Positions 47,023 to 60,218 of a stretch of 64,000 nucleotides of DNA are shown here, piece by piece. Position 1 is the stretch's first letter, and each line of letters begins with the position of its first letter. Source of the DNA: Rhynchonema sp. JSB1_4 (lineage: Eukaryota > Nematoda > Chromadorea > Monhysterida > Xyalidae); the NCBI GenBank assembly GCA_030248065.1, contig JASAMV010005446.1, positions 1 through 64,000 of the forward strand, read 5' to 3'. The notes beneath the pieces are model-generated. The model was given only the letters and a program-made list of their open reading frames with translations. It ran no database searches and was not told the DNA's origin. Made by a program: the position numbers and the translations under genes.

Positions 47023-47766
47023 GTTTCTCAAGATTGACGTGGGCCAGAAGGAAGCTCAATGAACTTACAAAATGTACAACGAACGAGCACTGATGTACCA
47101 TTGTACAGATGTACAGATTTTGTTTTCCACTCGGATGTGTAATACCTACCCTACATACATAAAATACGTTTCACAACCCTAGCCTATGTTATGCCATATC
47201 ACAAAACTTACATGACGACCAATTTATTCTTTTTTGTTTCGTTTTGCTTGTGTGCTTGGTGTAAACACGCTAAGTTCGAGTATTGTAGTTTTGACAGTAC
47301 GTGAAATAACAAGGGCAATTTTCATCCTCCAATATAACAGTGCTCTGACGTCACATATCACACGTTCGCCACGTGCTCAGGGGTTTGACATCACAAACAC
47401 GGATTCAAACCACCACGTAAAATATTGCCATTCCTCACATGAAACTATGTGGAGTTTTTGCATATCAAACTAGCCACGCCGAGGATCCACGTTGACGCAT
47501 GACGTTGCCACGGCACCAATCAGTTTTGAAATTGAAAGATTTCGCTGAGCTGGCAGTCGCTATTCCACGTCGTTCAATTCATGCAAACAACACATTTTTT
47601 CAAAACACTTGAAATTGATCAGCTGAATTGTTCAACAGTTAGTAATACAACTGTAAACTGCTTGATAAGAACATCGAGTCGAATATTATCCACATCAAAA
47701 ACTTAACATTCCGTCATATACAATGCGATGATCCATTTCAGAATAAGGTTGCTATCAACAATCACA

Positions 47767-50700
47767 ATGTCATTTTGCCGGCAATTTTGGCTGTTGAGCT
47801 GGAAGAATGCAAAATTGCAAATTCGCTCACCATTCTGGCTCGTGTTCGAATGCATTCCTCCGATTCTGCTCGTTTTGGTGTACCTCACGCTACGCAACTT
47901 GGTGGGTGCGGAGCAAACTCGACTTTTGGTGATTTTATTCGAGGTGACCCGCATTGTCAATAATATTGCCCAGGTTCCCGACAAGTTATATCCGGATGTC
48001 ATCTATTTGTGCCGTCGTTCGTTGCTGAATCGTGCCCATCTGTGCGACACCTGCCCGTTCGAGCAGTCCATGGATTTCAAATTGCACCAAAAAGAAGGAC
48101 AGTTGGAGCAACCGAACTGTACAAGCCATTGTAAGAAGCTGTATCAGAAGCCTAATGAGCTCCCCAAAGATCGATATATGTCAACGCCCGCCACTGAGAA
48201 TAATCAATCGACGGTTAGATCAACGAAATGCGGTAACCAGTCTCTTTGTTAGAGCGTTAGAACAAATTATGACGCCCCGTCCTTCTAGACTACCCCAACG
48301 ATCAGCCCTGACAACGTGCCGGTAGACGATCGTGTTGAGAAGCCGTGGGTCATTGCGTACACGCCATCAAATGAGGCAACGGATCACATCATGAAAATAT
48401 TGACCGATCGCTTCGTGCATAAACCGCTGGAATTTGAGGGTAATATAATAGTTGTTAGTGCCCGTGGCGAGACAGATTGAACGTTAGATTTACCCGGTGC
48501 TGCGTGAAGCCGGTTTCAATACATTCCCCAGTTAAGCCCAATTTTTTTCGAATAACACCTAAGGAGACGCCTTCCATGTGCTAAATCGTCTCATTTCCTC
48601 GGATTTATCTTCCAACGCATTGCCATTTATAAAATCACGTTCAACCGTACCCACACCAACGTGGCGGTTGAACGCGTGGCACCCTTTTGAATTGAAGCAG
48701 GTCACGTCACTTCAGCCTCGATGTAAACATTACCTTAGCCTAACCGTTTTGGCACGAAAAGATACGAACTCATTGTGATGTGAAGCATTTTACCATAAGA
48801 ACGTTCACTTTGTTGCATTCAGACTTCAAAGATCAAAAATCGCTTGAGCGTTCTGTAACCGACCACTACAAGAGGGCCGGATGCGAGTACACGGGGCAGA
48901 AATTTAAGATCGCCAATGATGAGTTTAATGTGCGAAGGTGCAATTCTTCGAAATATCTCGGTAAATCTAAGTTCTGTGCTTTTAAACCGTATCTGGTAGG
49001 CCACACGGGCAGTTGAGTAAATGTGTGGACCGAATGAAGCTGAAACCCATGTGCGTACTTTTCGCATGACGCGCTATACGAGGGACCACATTCAGTGTGT
49101 TTCAGCAGCGATTATCTTTGAAAACTACATGGTCAGTAACAAGAACGCCGAACTGAAGTACCGTATCCGGATGGCCAACGTTCGCCCTACCAACAGGAAT
49201 GAAGCCGGATCAAAGAAGCAACCGAAACTGCCGCATCATGGGGTGCGTTTATTTGACTTCAACAATACACAGTAATTTTCATGTCAGTCTCCTTTGTAAG
49301 TCTCCTTTGTCAGTCTATCAATTTCTGAAACACTACAGCTTAGGAAAACAAAAAGAGACTGACAATGAGAGACTGACATGAGCACTCTTCAACACTTTAT
49401 GGCATTGCTAAAGACAATTTACGTGTAGAATGCACAGAATTTGTTGTAAATGTTTGTTTAGATGTTTCTAGGCCGTTTGTGCACAAAGTGCATTGCACAT
49501 ACAGTAATTGAAAATAACACACGTACAGTGTAGACGTTTCGGAGCCATAGCATTGTAATGCTCGGTACCAGAGACAAGTCGGACAGGCGCTTGTAACTGC
49601 GGCTTTTACTTGTGCAAATTACACAGTTGCGTATTTTTATAACCTTGAAACATAAAACGAATGTTCAAATAAAAGCCTGAACCAAGTTTCGAAGTCGTCT
49701 GAGTACTGGTTCCAAACAGAAACAGCCCGCGTCGGGAGTATGGTTCCAAATCTGATGTTGGGCATCAAGTGTTGATTTTACAACATGCTTAGGTTTGTTC
49801 TAGTATCAGTGTTTTATGAAACATCAACCGTGTGAGTTTGCTGGTGTCATTCCTTATGGCAGTCCATTCGTATTGGGTGGGAACCATATTTCTTTCATGC
49901 CCCTTCTGGCATTTTTCTTTCTTGTATCAGTATACATACTGTATATGATTTTACTGTCGTATCACAGGTCTTTTGCCAACCGTCCTACGCGGACCCAAGA
50001 TCACCTGCTTCGTCCGACCCCACCATGATCTATAAGACCGCACACGGTTGGTTTGCTTCCAAGACGCCATCACACGCAGTTAACAAATTTACCGAATTTG
50101 GAAAAGCATCTGGGGATTTTGACCCTGATTGTGAGTTGTGTCCCAAATTTGAAAGGTTTATCTCAAATATACGAATTCTATACTTGACCACTTATATTCC
50201 AATCAATTCCAATCCAGTCTACTTCATAATGGGCTTTGCCTCGCTGCAGCATGCCATTGATTTGGCATTGATTGAACACAACAAAGGGCCTAACGACCAC
50301 AACGTTGATTTGTCGCGTATGAAGGTAAAAATAGACAAGGGTGTCCAAGCAAGAGCTGCATAGCCGATACGTATGCATCTATTGTACGCTGTAAAACTTG
50401 CTCATTCTCACCCACACAGGTTGACCTGCAACACATGCCGCATCCGAGTCACGAGTCCAACGAATTGGCTCAGGCGATGGGCCTATTTCTGACGCTCGTC
50501 CTGCTGCTCGTCTTCACAACGCCGTTTCTTTATGCGACGCGAAGCCTCGTGACCGAAAAAGAGACCCGATTAAAGGTGGGTGAGCATCAAATATAAACTA
50601 TGATCAAAATAATATGCAATATGCAATGGGTTCACCCGTTCAGGAGTACATGCTCACAATGGGCCTATCGCGCTTGTGCTTCTGGCTGTCGCACTTTGTG

Positions 50701-53700
50701 TTCGCGTTCGGAAAGGTGCGTTTCATCAAAGAAACAAGGGATGATCTGTGATGAAAGACTGACTGAAAGCAGCAGCTGCAAATACTGCATAATATCCTAT
50801 ATCAGGCGTTCATTGTGGCCTTCGTCATTTCCTTTCTGCTGTGCAACGTCAGCTTCGGTGACCGCGTCACGACCGGTGCCTTTACGCAAACCGATTTCAG
50901 TTTGATGCTTGCCTTTCTGACATTGTACGTGCTGTCGATGGTCTGCCATGCATTCCTCATCAGCTCACTGCTTTCAGGTGTGCCCCGTTTGTTCGCTGAG
51001 CAAAGTGCAGCAACACAAACCCAAAATTACTTTGCGCTCAGGTTCACGTGTGGCCACGATCGGTCTGCTGTTCTGGTTTGGTTCCTTCATTCCGTATCTG
51101 GCCGGTGTTGCGTTCCAACCACTCCGCTCAATCACCGAAGAAAAGACGATCCTGTCGGCCATTTTGCTCAATTCGGCAATGGGTGTCGGAATTCGATCGA
51201 TGATCCAAGCAGAATATTACGGTTATTGTTTTTCACCAGTGATGATTTTTCATTGATAACCAATGCTTGCATGACGTGAGCCGTGTTACAACCCGAGATA
51301 CACACCCAGGTTTCGCAGTCAATTGGTCTACCCTATTTGAGCACGTCGAGTTCGAAGAGTCGATCAGACTAGGGCACATCTTTGGCATTCTGATTCTTCA
51401 AACGATCACTTGTCTCCTTGTGAACATCTACGTCGATCTGGTGTTCCCGGGAGGTGACACCGTGGCTGAAAAGCCATGGTTCTTCTTACTGGTGAGTAAG
51501 TGAAAGTGGTTAGGCTTGTACTCGTCGCACTCGTTCCGGTATCCAGGCAACCACCATATTCAGCAATCAAACTCAACTTGATATGTATCTTTCAGCCATC
51601 GTTCTGGTGTCCTGGTCGCAGGCTTGCGCACAAACACCCACCGACCATTGATGAGATCATGCAGCCGCGCGAGGGCGAGTACATTGAGCCAATCAAAAAA
51701 GACGTGGAAGCATCGATATTGATCAGCAACCTAAAGAAGGTGTGGAGCGTATGAAAGCTTACCCTTTTCTCAAACAACGCTGAAAGACCATTTACCTACA
51801 TACAGTACATCTGCAGGATTTCCATGAGGGTTTCTTCGGCTGCGCTTCGTTCACAGCGGTCGATGGCCTGAATCTTGTAGTTCTGCCCAAACAGATCACC
51901 GTTTTGCTGGGTCACAACGGAGCTGGAAAGTCCACAACGTTTGCCATGCTGACAGGTTCAAGTTTGCTTTATCGCTCATCATTGTAGATTTGTGCAGGTT
52001 GTTTTTCCACGAATATCAAAAGCGATCTGACATGCCGTGTTTCCTCACACACACAGGCTCAATCGCTCCAACCACCGGCCACGCGTTCATCGCAGGTTAC
52101 GACATCAGCACCGATTTGGAATCGATCCGTCAACGAATGGGATTCTGTCCACAGTACGACGTGCTCTTCGATCACATGACTGTTGAGGAACATTTGAAGT
52201 TCTTTTGTCGTGTGAGTTAGAATAACGTTTATGACTCAAGATTTTGAATGTGGAGCACCAAAACGCAAATTCACTGCTTCATTCAGTTCAAGAATAAGCC
52301 AATCGAACCGGCCGAAATCGATCATTTGCTGCAAAAACTATGTTTGGTCGAGAAGCGAAACACGAGGGCCGTTAAATTGTCGGGTGGACAGAAACGCAAG
52401 TTGTCGATTGGCATTGCATTGATCGGTGACTCGGAGGTGACAAGCTGCTGTTTTGAGGTTTCATTGCGCTGAAAAGTTTGTCCACTTCTACAAAATGTAA
52501 CAGATTGTTCTCCTGGACGAACCGAGCAGCGGAGTCGACCCACAGACCAAACACGAGTTTTGGAAATTGTTGTTCGAGGAGAAAACGAACAGGTCTTGCA
52601 CAAGGGATGCGAGCGAAGCCTTTATTGAACTTTCTTAAGTTCTGCGCGGTATTGAATCACTTTTGATCAGTTCTGGGTTCATACTTCTATTGATAAATCT
52701 AATCAAAGTCCACATGGGAAGTGATTCGCTAACTCACCTTGGATCAGTTCTGGCCTCAGTCATTAACGGTAAATCAAAGTGACACATACGGAGTGATTTG
52801 TGAACTCACTTTGCGTATATCATTTCTGGGCTCAGAAATGAATGGCTGAACGAAAGTCACACACCATCCGTCCGATTATGGTACCGAATTTTTGTTTATT
52901 CCCGCAGAACCATCCTGATGACCACCCACTTTATGGAGGAAGCGGACGTCTTGGGTGACCGCATCGCCATCATGACACGTGGCCGAATGCATTGTTGTGG
53001 ATCGAGTCTGTTCTTGAAAAGCAAATACGGTGAGTGAGCACACAGGTTCCTTTTTGCCTAACCTGTTCATTAAATGAGCAAATCACTAAGCCAAAATCAA
53101 TTTACCAAGCCAGTGTGCGGTTCAGGTGCCGGTTACCATCTGACCGTGATGTATGAACCAAATCGACCGACTGAATGTGAGACCAACACGCTCGCCCTTC
53201 TCAAAGCTCGTTGTGGCGCCCAGAACGCAATGGTTGAACAATCGACTGCTTCGGTCAGTAGTTGGTCATTGATGGTTTTTCGTGTTAACCCCATCGAGTT
53301 GTTTCAGGAGACCACATTTGCGCTGGCGCTTGACGCTCGTGCTCGTTTTCCGCCAATGTTCGAAGAATTGACCAACAAGAAAGACCAGCTGAAAATCGTG
53401 TCGTTTGGCGTGTCCGTGACAACGATGGAGGAGGTGTTTTTGAAGTAAGGATCGAGTAATATTCCAAACTGGGTGAAACAATCATTTGTAATTATTGTGT
53501 CCTGATAGTATCTGTGTTATTTTACAGGGTTGGAGAAGAAGCCCGGGTAGAAGCCAAAACGGAGCAATTGCTTGAACTTCACGGTGAGTTTATGGTACAG
53601 ATCAAAGTTTTTGGGTTCCCGTCAAAAATGCCGAAAAAATGGTGAAAAACGCCAAAAATTGCCGAAAATAAAATATGCCGAAAACAAAAAATGCCAAAAA

Positions 53701-56700
53701 CACAAAAAATGTCGAAAATTCAAAAATGCTACTTGGTATGAAATTTCGTTCAGGTGGGTATTCATATACGTAGTTCGTGCACGAAAAAATGGCCCTGGTA
53801 CAGTTCGGACTTAACTTGTTGTAATTCTCGTTTGGTCACATGTCTTTCTGGCTGGCAGCCTAAGCCTAACTCTGAATGAAAACCTTGGCAGCTGTACTTT
53901 TGTGAACGTTTACTTTATTTGGGTAGGTTTTCCAATGTTACAATTGTGGGGTGATGTTTCACTTGTGGGTGAATCCCAGTTCAATCAACACTTTTTGTTT
54001 TCGGCATTTTTTCGGCGTTTTTTGTTTTCGGCATTTTTTCCGGCATTTTTATTTACGGCCACCCATTTTTTAGTTCTTGCCACCATCGTTAAGTGATAGG
54101 CTAGTCTTCTTTTTAGACATGAAAGGGTACGACGCTCAACGTTCCAATCTATCGCTCATCCTGCAACAGGTAATGCACGCCAACGCTGGCCTTCTCAACG
54201 TTCGATGACGTGATAAGATTATCGAAGCCAATAAACGTGAGCATTTTCCCAGGTCTACGGCATGTTGAAGAAACGTGTCACCTACCTCGCACGAAACAAC
54301 AAGGGCCTGATTGCTCTGCTTGTGGTCTACGCAATTCTGTTGTGTCTGTTGGCATCTAAAATGTCGTCGAGCCAAGAATCCATCTTCGAAAGCGAGCGAG
54401 CGCTGCCACTAAAAATGTCGCTGTACGGTGACGGGCAGATTGTGCAGGCATACGTGGACCAGAATGTGGCACAATCGACCGAAAAATGGATAAAGGATTT
54501 GCCAAAAAAGTGAGATTAGTCGTGTGTCCCATGATGAATCGTTAAAACCGTATTCTCTGGCACATTTGCGTGCGTGCAGCCGAACGCAACATCCATTGCA
54601 GATATCTTCAATCGAGTGGTCAAAATTCGGCCACCAAAACAGTCGAAATTTCGAGCATTGGGAGTGACAGTTACGCCGAAGCCGTTCAGAAGACAATTCT
54701 AAAGTTGTACACCAAAATCGGCTGGAAGACGGCGTACACCAAGGCTCTGTACAGTGCCATGTTTGCTGCAGACGAACGGGGCAACAATATTTCGGCGACA
54801 GCGTTGTTTAGAAGTCAGAGCTAAAAAATTTCTTGCGGTATTTCCACCCTCAACATCTTCGTGCTGAGTCGCACACCGCATCTTTCATGGCTCACCTTGT
54901 CCTTTGTCGTCAGTTCTCGCAAAAACTGTCCACTGTGGTCGCAGGCCAACCGCATCACGCATTGCCGATCTCAGTAAGTCTATTGGACACAAGTCTGGCT
55001 CGCACTGTCTTGCGCAACGACAAGGTTACGATCACGACGGTTAACGATCCTTGGCCAATGTTGGACTTCAGAGATATATCTGAAATAGGGATGCGGAGTG
55101 AGGCCAGTGACGGAGGAGGTATTGATGTCAGGTACATACTTTAATTCACCTTTGTCGTGTTCTGCAGAAAAGTAGCTTTTTGAGCGCATGCATGAAGACA
55201 CGTTATTACCGTGTTCTTCTGCCCGTCATCGTAGGTTTTTCATTTCTGACAACGTCCATACCCGTTGCAGATCAATAAGCGTCTTTTTGTTGGTACCATT
55301 GATCGCACTGTTTGCTGGCGAGGTGATTAGCCGAATGCCAGTGGTAATTGCTGATGAACGACAAACAGGCATGAAACATCTGCAGGCTCGTGTTACATTA
55401 TAATATCTGATTTGCGAGGTCTGGTTAGAACGCTACGGTTCGTGAGCGAATATGTTCACTTTTTTAGTTCGGATGTGGCGTGACTCCGCTCTTCTATTGG
55501 CTGTCTCATCTGATCTTCGATACTTTCTCTCTGTATTGGTCGCACAATGACTTTATAAGAATTGGTCAAATTTTTTTCCTGAATCGTAAAGAGGGAAAGT
55601 GACGGGGCAATGACGTTGCGTTGCGTGATTGCACACAAAGCATGTTGTAAAGAGAATGTTTCAGGCCTGCGGCAACGTGGTTGATCTGCTAGATTATTTT
55701 CAGCTGAAAATGTTTTGTGAGAATTACAAATAGCACAGTGGTTAAGAGTGACTGAACGTGAAAATCAGGATTGATTTGATGAATTCTTATATAGTCATTG
55801 TGCGACCAATACCTGGTTGCTTTGGCCATCTTCTTTGTGATTTTGGGGTTCGATATCAAGCCGTTCTTGCACGAAAACGCCCCGATTGCCTACTGGTTGG
55901 AGAGGGGAAATGATTACTGACTTCTGTGAAAATGCTTTTGATGCTGGAAATATACTCTTGTCATCGTTTGACCAAACCCCGCCATAAATAATATTCATTT
56001 GAGCTTCAATCACCAGTGTCTATGCATCAAGTGCGTTCATTCGCATGTGTCACGTCACGGTTGGACTGTGCGTTTCCAGGATAACTGTCATCGCTTATGG
56101 CTGGGCAGTGATACCACATCGTTACCTACTAACGCTGCTGGTTAAAAGTCCCACTCGAGCACAATGGGCCTCAATCGGACTGAACTTGTTTTGGTGTAAG
56201 TGCTCCATTGGCAAAAGACACAGCAATTTGCTGCTGTTCATTAGACACGAGGGACCGACAGCCACCAGAAACACAACTCCTATTTCAGCCGTTGTGATGT
56301 ATTTCACATACATGGCGTTCCTGGTAATCCACTACATTGACAAACGGAACGAAGCAATGGGACGGGACAGGACAGCGGTGATTCCGACAATTGGATCAGT
56401 CATTCGATTCATATGTGAGTTTGAATCATAACAGCGTCTTCTTCCTTTTCATTCTTTACTTCTGCTTTCTTCTTATTCGTGGACAAAACTCATCAGATCT
56501 GACACAGCAGTTTTCGAACTCATGTTTTCTTATTCAGGTACTCTTCTTGCGCCTGAGTTTGCGTTCATCAGATGTCTCTCCGACACTGCGTTGTTGTCAG
56601 CTGTTCGCGCCGACTGTGAACGGATGGCGACCGACCAGCCGGCGATCACGATGCTGTTGCCACACATGCTTTGTCCAACTGGGGGTTCGAGGAAAATCAA

Positions 56701-58835
56701 GTTATCGATAAATCAATCAACAAATTGATTATTCAATATGCACCAGGTGGTGAGTCGCCCAGTCGAGTTGATCGATCGCCGTGGCGTTCCAAGCAGTTCG
56801 ATCCGATCCTCGGTTTGCGCAACGACACCTGGTGGGACTACAGCATCTGGTTCCCTCTGCTGATCATGCTGGCACAGAGCATTCTCTATTGGATGATCAT
56901 ACTGGCGAAGGATTATCGATTGTCGAACACGATCAACAAGAGCGACGAATTGGTTGCCATTTATATGCTGTCACAGTTGAATTGAAACAGCATCAGCCAA
57001 ATTTTAAATATTTGAACAGGTCGATGCCGAAAGCGAGGACGTCCGCGCCGAACAGGAACGAGTGAAGCGAATGGATCCGGACGCACCAGCGATGCTCGCA
57101 CGCGGGCTGTCGCAAACCTATGGAACGATCAATCGTGTTCAAGTTAGTTCGAGATTCTGATACGCCAAACTGAAGACTAATCAAATTGCCAAAATACAGG
57201 CGGTTCGCAATGTCTCTTTCCACATGGCCAAAGGCGAATGTTTCGGTCTGCTGGGTGTGAATGGCGCTGGTAAGACGAGCACATTCAAGATGTTGACCGG
57301 TGAGCTGAAGATCAAGAAGGGTGAGGCTTACATCAATGGCAATTGCGTGAATCAAAACTGGCAGCAGGTTTGCTTGATGTGCGCATTCGATTGATTGTTA
57401 AAAGCGCTTAATAAACTGAGTCGGCACATATAGGCGTGCAGCGAAACCGGCTATTGTCCGCAGTTCGATTCGGTTGTCAACAGTCTGACCGCGCGCGAGC
57501 TGTTCGCTCTGTTCGCTCATCTGCGTGGCGTGCCATTCAGCAAGGTGAATATGGCAGTGAATAGCACGATGCAGGCTGTGGATGTGCTGCGATACGAACA
57601 TCGATTGTTCAAACGATGCAGGTGCATTATCGACAGCGATTGGTTGATTGAGCATTGATTGATTTGATCGATTCGATTGACTGCTTTCAGTGGTGGCACC
57701 AAACGTCGCATCTCGTTGGGCATCGCCATCATCGGTCTGCCATCAGTGCTCATGCTCGACGAACCCACCACCGGCGTTGACCCGGTCGCAAAACGATCGT
57801 TGTGGGTCACACTCGCTGACATGAAGTCACAGCACGACGCTGCCATACTGCTCACATCGCACAGGTCAGTGATGTTTCACAGCATCTGTGACTGCAAAGC
57901 AGTGTCTGAATTGCGTTCTTCGGTATCAAGCGCCCGACGTAGTATAACGGTGGTGATTCACCCAACCAATCTGATGTTTCAGTATGGAGGAATGCGACGC
58001 GCTGTGCTCACGTGTGGCCATAATGATCGACGGTCAATGAGCTGCATCGGATCACCGCATTATCTCAAATCGCGGTTCGGCACCGGATTCTCGTGGCACA
58101 TCAGCATCGACAAGGAGGAAGACTTCGACAAAGTCAACCAGGCCGTGTTGGACAAATGGCCGGCTGCGAAATTGACGGTGAGCCTGCAAATTTACAAAAA
58201 TCAATTGATCTTGTTCGGTGAATCATACGTAGAGATGAAGTTGACCAAATCCTCTTGCATATTCCAGCGCCACGAGCACACGACCGTGGCGTACCAATTG
58301 CCCCTGTCGAGTGACATGTCGTACGCGTCAATGTTTGGTCACATGCAGGAAATGACAAAGAAGTTCGCGTTGGTGGACTACAGGTGGATAACCACCAACG
58401 TTGTTTAGAACATTGTTTCCATGAATGTTTTGAGCACGTCTCCAGTTTGTCCCAATCGACCCTCGAGGACGTGTTTCTATCGTTCGCTGGCGTCACTGAC
58501 ACCGGGCCCAATGATCCCGATGATGAGGCCGAACGGGAAGAAAACAAATCGAAGCGAATGGCTGCTGGAACAGTCAACAGCGATCAATGGGTATCTTAAT
58601 TACATATGAATGTCTTTCTGAAAGCTGGCAAATCCACCACTCACTTGACATAAAAGATTGATACAAATTCATACTTTTCTGCCGTCTCAATTTTTCACCT
58701 TTTTATGTCCAGATCCCATACGAGTGCGTTCCACAACCGCTGCCGTGGCGATATTCACCAAGTAAAACAGAGTCGACGCCACAGACCGAGATGAAAGAAA
58801 AATCGGCCAGACGACGTTTCATGAGAATGACCTAG
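47767..58835 (+). CDS. ABCA-type lipid transporter with a MITE insertion and four frameshifts
   Basis: 38 coding segments: 47767-48213, 48289-48439, 48564-48722, 48823-48960, 49106-49242, 49968-50324, 50420-50575, 50644-50715, 50806-50977, 51042-51221, 51310-51491, 51596-51739, 51817-51955, 52057-52211, 52287-52436, 52504-52592, 52908-53029, 53126-53253, 53308-53444, 53528-53583, 54117-54169, 54253-54509, 54580-54813, 54945-55131, 55271-55385, 55468-55533, 55810-55895, 56080-56195, 56289-56414, 56538-56952, 57020-57142, 57200-57367, 57434-57621, 57691-57864, 57983-58177, 58268-58383, 58446-58590, 58713-58835; about 2,050 residues. ABCA proteins are full-length transporters that move phospholipid or sterol across membranes. 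Domains in order: N-terminal span, large outer loop, membrane block ([24 protein letters not shown]), nucleotide domain 1 ([40 protein letters not shown]), second span and loop, second membrane block ([12 protein letters not shown]), nucleotide domain 2 ([31 protein letters not shown]), and the end motif [13 protein letters not shown]. The intron after 55385 starts GCTCGT. One coding exon is split by a MITE at 55534-55809. One base is missing near each of 54504-54509, 54634, 56670 and 58034. It may be a decaying gene, an allele or assembly error. Confidence 0.93.
49720..49890. repeat. diverged half-copy of the terminal foldback family, in an ABCA intron
   Basis: CGGGAGTATGGTTCCAAATC ... GGGCATCAA, then TTTTATGAAACATCAAC and GGGAACCATAT follow in the same order as in the right arm of the element at 63509-64000, with many changes. 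It is an old relic inside the intron before exon 49968. Confidence 0.5.
52664..52860 (+). repeat. imperfect tandem repeat in an ABCA intron, unit about 70 bp
   Basis: Three diverged units, each with a version of GATCAGTTCTGG..CTCA, then AATCAAAGT, then AGTGATT..TGAACTCAC, fill most of the intron between 52592 and 52908. Confidence 0.65.
53590..54070. repeat. inverted blocks of GCCGAAAA and TTTTCGGC in an ABCA intron
   Basis: Positions 53619-53730 are a run of A-rich GCCGAAAA/GCCAAAAA variants. Positions 53995-54060 are a run of the complementary TTTTCGGCATTTTTT. Outer flanks also pair (GGTACAG-type and GGCCACCC-type motifs). This is probably a low-complexity foldback element that lengthened this intron to about 530 bases. 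Confidence 0.6.
55534..55811 (+). mobile_element. TA-flanked MITE, family B copy 3 (278 bp), inside an ABCA coding exon
   Basis: Ends TATTGGTCGCACAATGAC and GTCATTGTGCGACCAATA. Left of it the exon reads [22 protein letters not shown]; right of it [15 protein letters not shown], which together form one uninterrupted membrane segment of the ABCA family. The target TA belongs to the Tyr codon TAC. The inserted 276 bases are a multiple of three but contain an in-frame TGA. No donor/acceptor pair that removes it in phase was found. It is nearly the same as the copy at 41056-41333. Confidence 0.93.
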
Positions 58836-59684
58836 GCATCGGCTGAATGACTTTGTACTGCCTTTTGACCAATCAAATCATCAATTTGACGGTTTTGTAC
58901 TGCAATATAAGTGAGCAAACAAGTATGGAGATAAGATTTACGTGCTTGTGTCTGAGTACGTGTGTTTGTTCGATTATCGTGCTTTCGTACAGCCTCTTTT
59001 TACCGATCAATAAAATGGAGTGCTGGTGTGACGATGACGACACGATCACGTATTATGATGTTTATTGGCACCCTGGATGTCATGCCTGAGTAAATCATTG
59101 GTAATGCTTGCCGCCCGGTGAAGCGACAATAGTGCCTCAAGGCCGGTTATGTTTAAGCAGTTTGCTGAAATTAATGTGGCGAAAGGACGATTTGAGGAAA
59201 ACAAAAAACTTTGTCACGCAAAAGTCAGCACACCTGGAAAAGCAGCTGCAATTTGAAAATGTGAGGACTAATACAATACACGTTGCTTTCGAGTCTGTCT
59301 TTGCTGCTCCTTGAGTCGAAGTGCAAAAAAACTCCTCAGAATTTGCTAAATAAGATAAACAAGCTGAAAACATGAAACTCCATTAAAAAAATTTTTTTTA
59401 TTATCGAACTTTTTTTAAAAAAAACTTTTTAATTTTTTTTTCAAAAATCACTTTTTTATTCCAGACCCCAAAAAATTGGTTTCTTGAAGAATGAAATGCA
59501 TGTGCGCAAAAAACCGCGTCTTCAAACTTGTTAAATCGCAAAATCTTGACGGTTACTTTTGGAATTAAATCAATTACCGGACACAAAACTCCAGGCGCTT
59601 TTTAGTGCGCGCTACTCAAGTTCAGCGTTTTTCTGCTAAAACATTGCGTGCCGATGCTGAGCTGAGCCGCCTGTGCAATTCACG
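58836..59684. other. 3' flank of ABCA, no gene seen
   Basis: AATAAA at 59009-59014, about 175 bases after the ABCA stop codon, is a plausible polyadenylation signal. The T- and A-rich block at 59385-59540 resembles that near 15305-15465. Confidence 0.5.
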
Positions 59685-60218
59685 TATAGTCTGTTGATTA
59701 TATTTCGACATAGTGTATAAGCCCCATTCAGCGATGTTTGGAGCGGGCTGGGTCGACGCCATTCTAAATGAATGTTTCAAGCATTGCTAATTCAGGCGAT
59801 TGAACATTGCTTGCCGCGTGGCGCAAAAACACGTGGCATGTCATCGCACAACACCAACAATGTTCAATGGCTCTGCGAATGAGTTGGCAATGCTTGAAAC
59901 ATTCATTTAGAATGGCGTCGACCCATCCCGCTCCAAACATCGCTGAATGGGGCTCATAGGGTGATATTTTCGAAACGGTGTAAAGGTCAGTTGGGTGTAA
60001 AGGTCGGTGAAAAGCTCGGTCGACAGTTCAGTGTGATAGACCTCGGTGTAAACTTGAAACATTCCACGTTAATAACAGGCAATGTTTCACGTTTACACCG
60101 AGCTACGCCGACCGAGCTTTCGACCGAACTTTACACCGACCTTTACGCCCAACTGACCTTTACACCGTTTCGAAAATTCCACCCATACACTATGTCGAAA
60201 TATAATCAACAGACTATA
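59685..60218. mobile_element. TA-flanked MITE, family C copy 1, with a nested foldback
   Basis: Ends TATAGTCTGTTGATTATATT and the complementary AATATAATCAACAGACTATA. The inner arms share GCATTGC...AAACATTCATTTAGAATGG and GCTCCAAACATCGCTGAATG. Compared with copy 2 (62572-62881) it carries about 225 extra bases at 59960-60185. These are themselves an inverted repeat (GTGTAAAGGTCAGTTGGG against CCCAACTGACCTTTACAC). Confidence 0.85.

Noticed and set aside
47943..47972. GTGACC...CCCAG in the first ABCA exon as an intron
   Set aside because: Only 30 bases long and the frame is open through it, so it is treated as exon.
54970..54985. GTAAGT in the ABCA gene that looks like an ideal donor
   Set aside because: Reading straight through gives the conserved [16 protein letters not shown] stretch of the family, so it is coding sequence, not an intron border.
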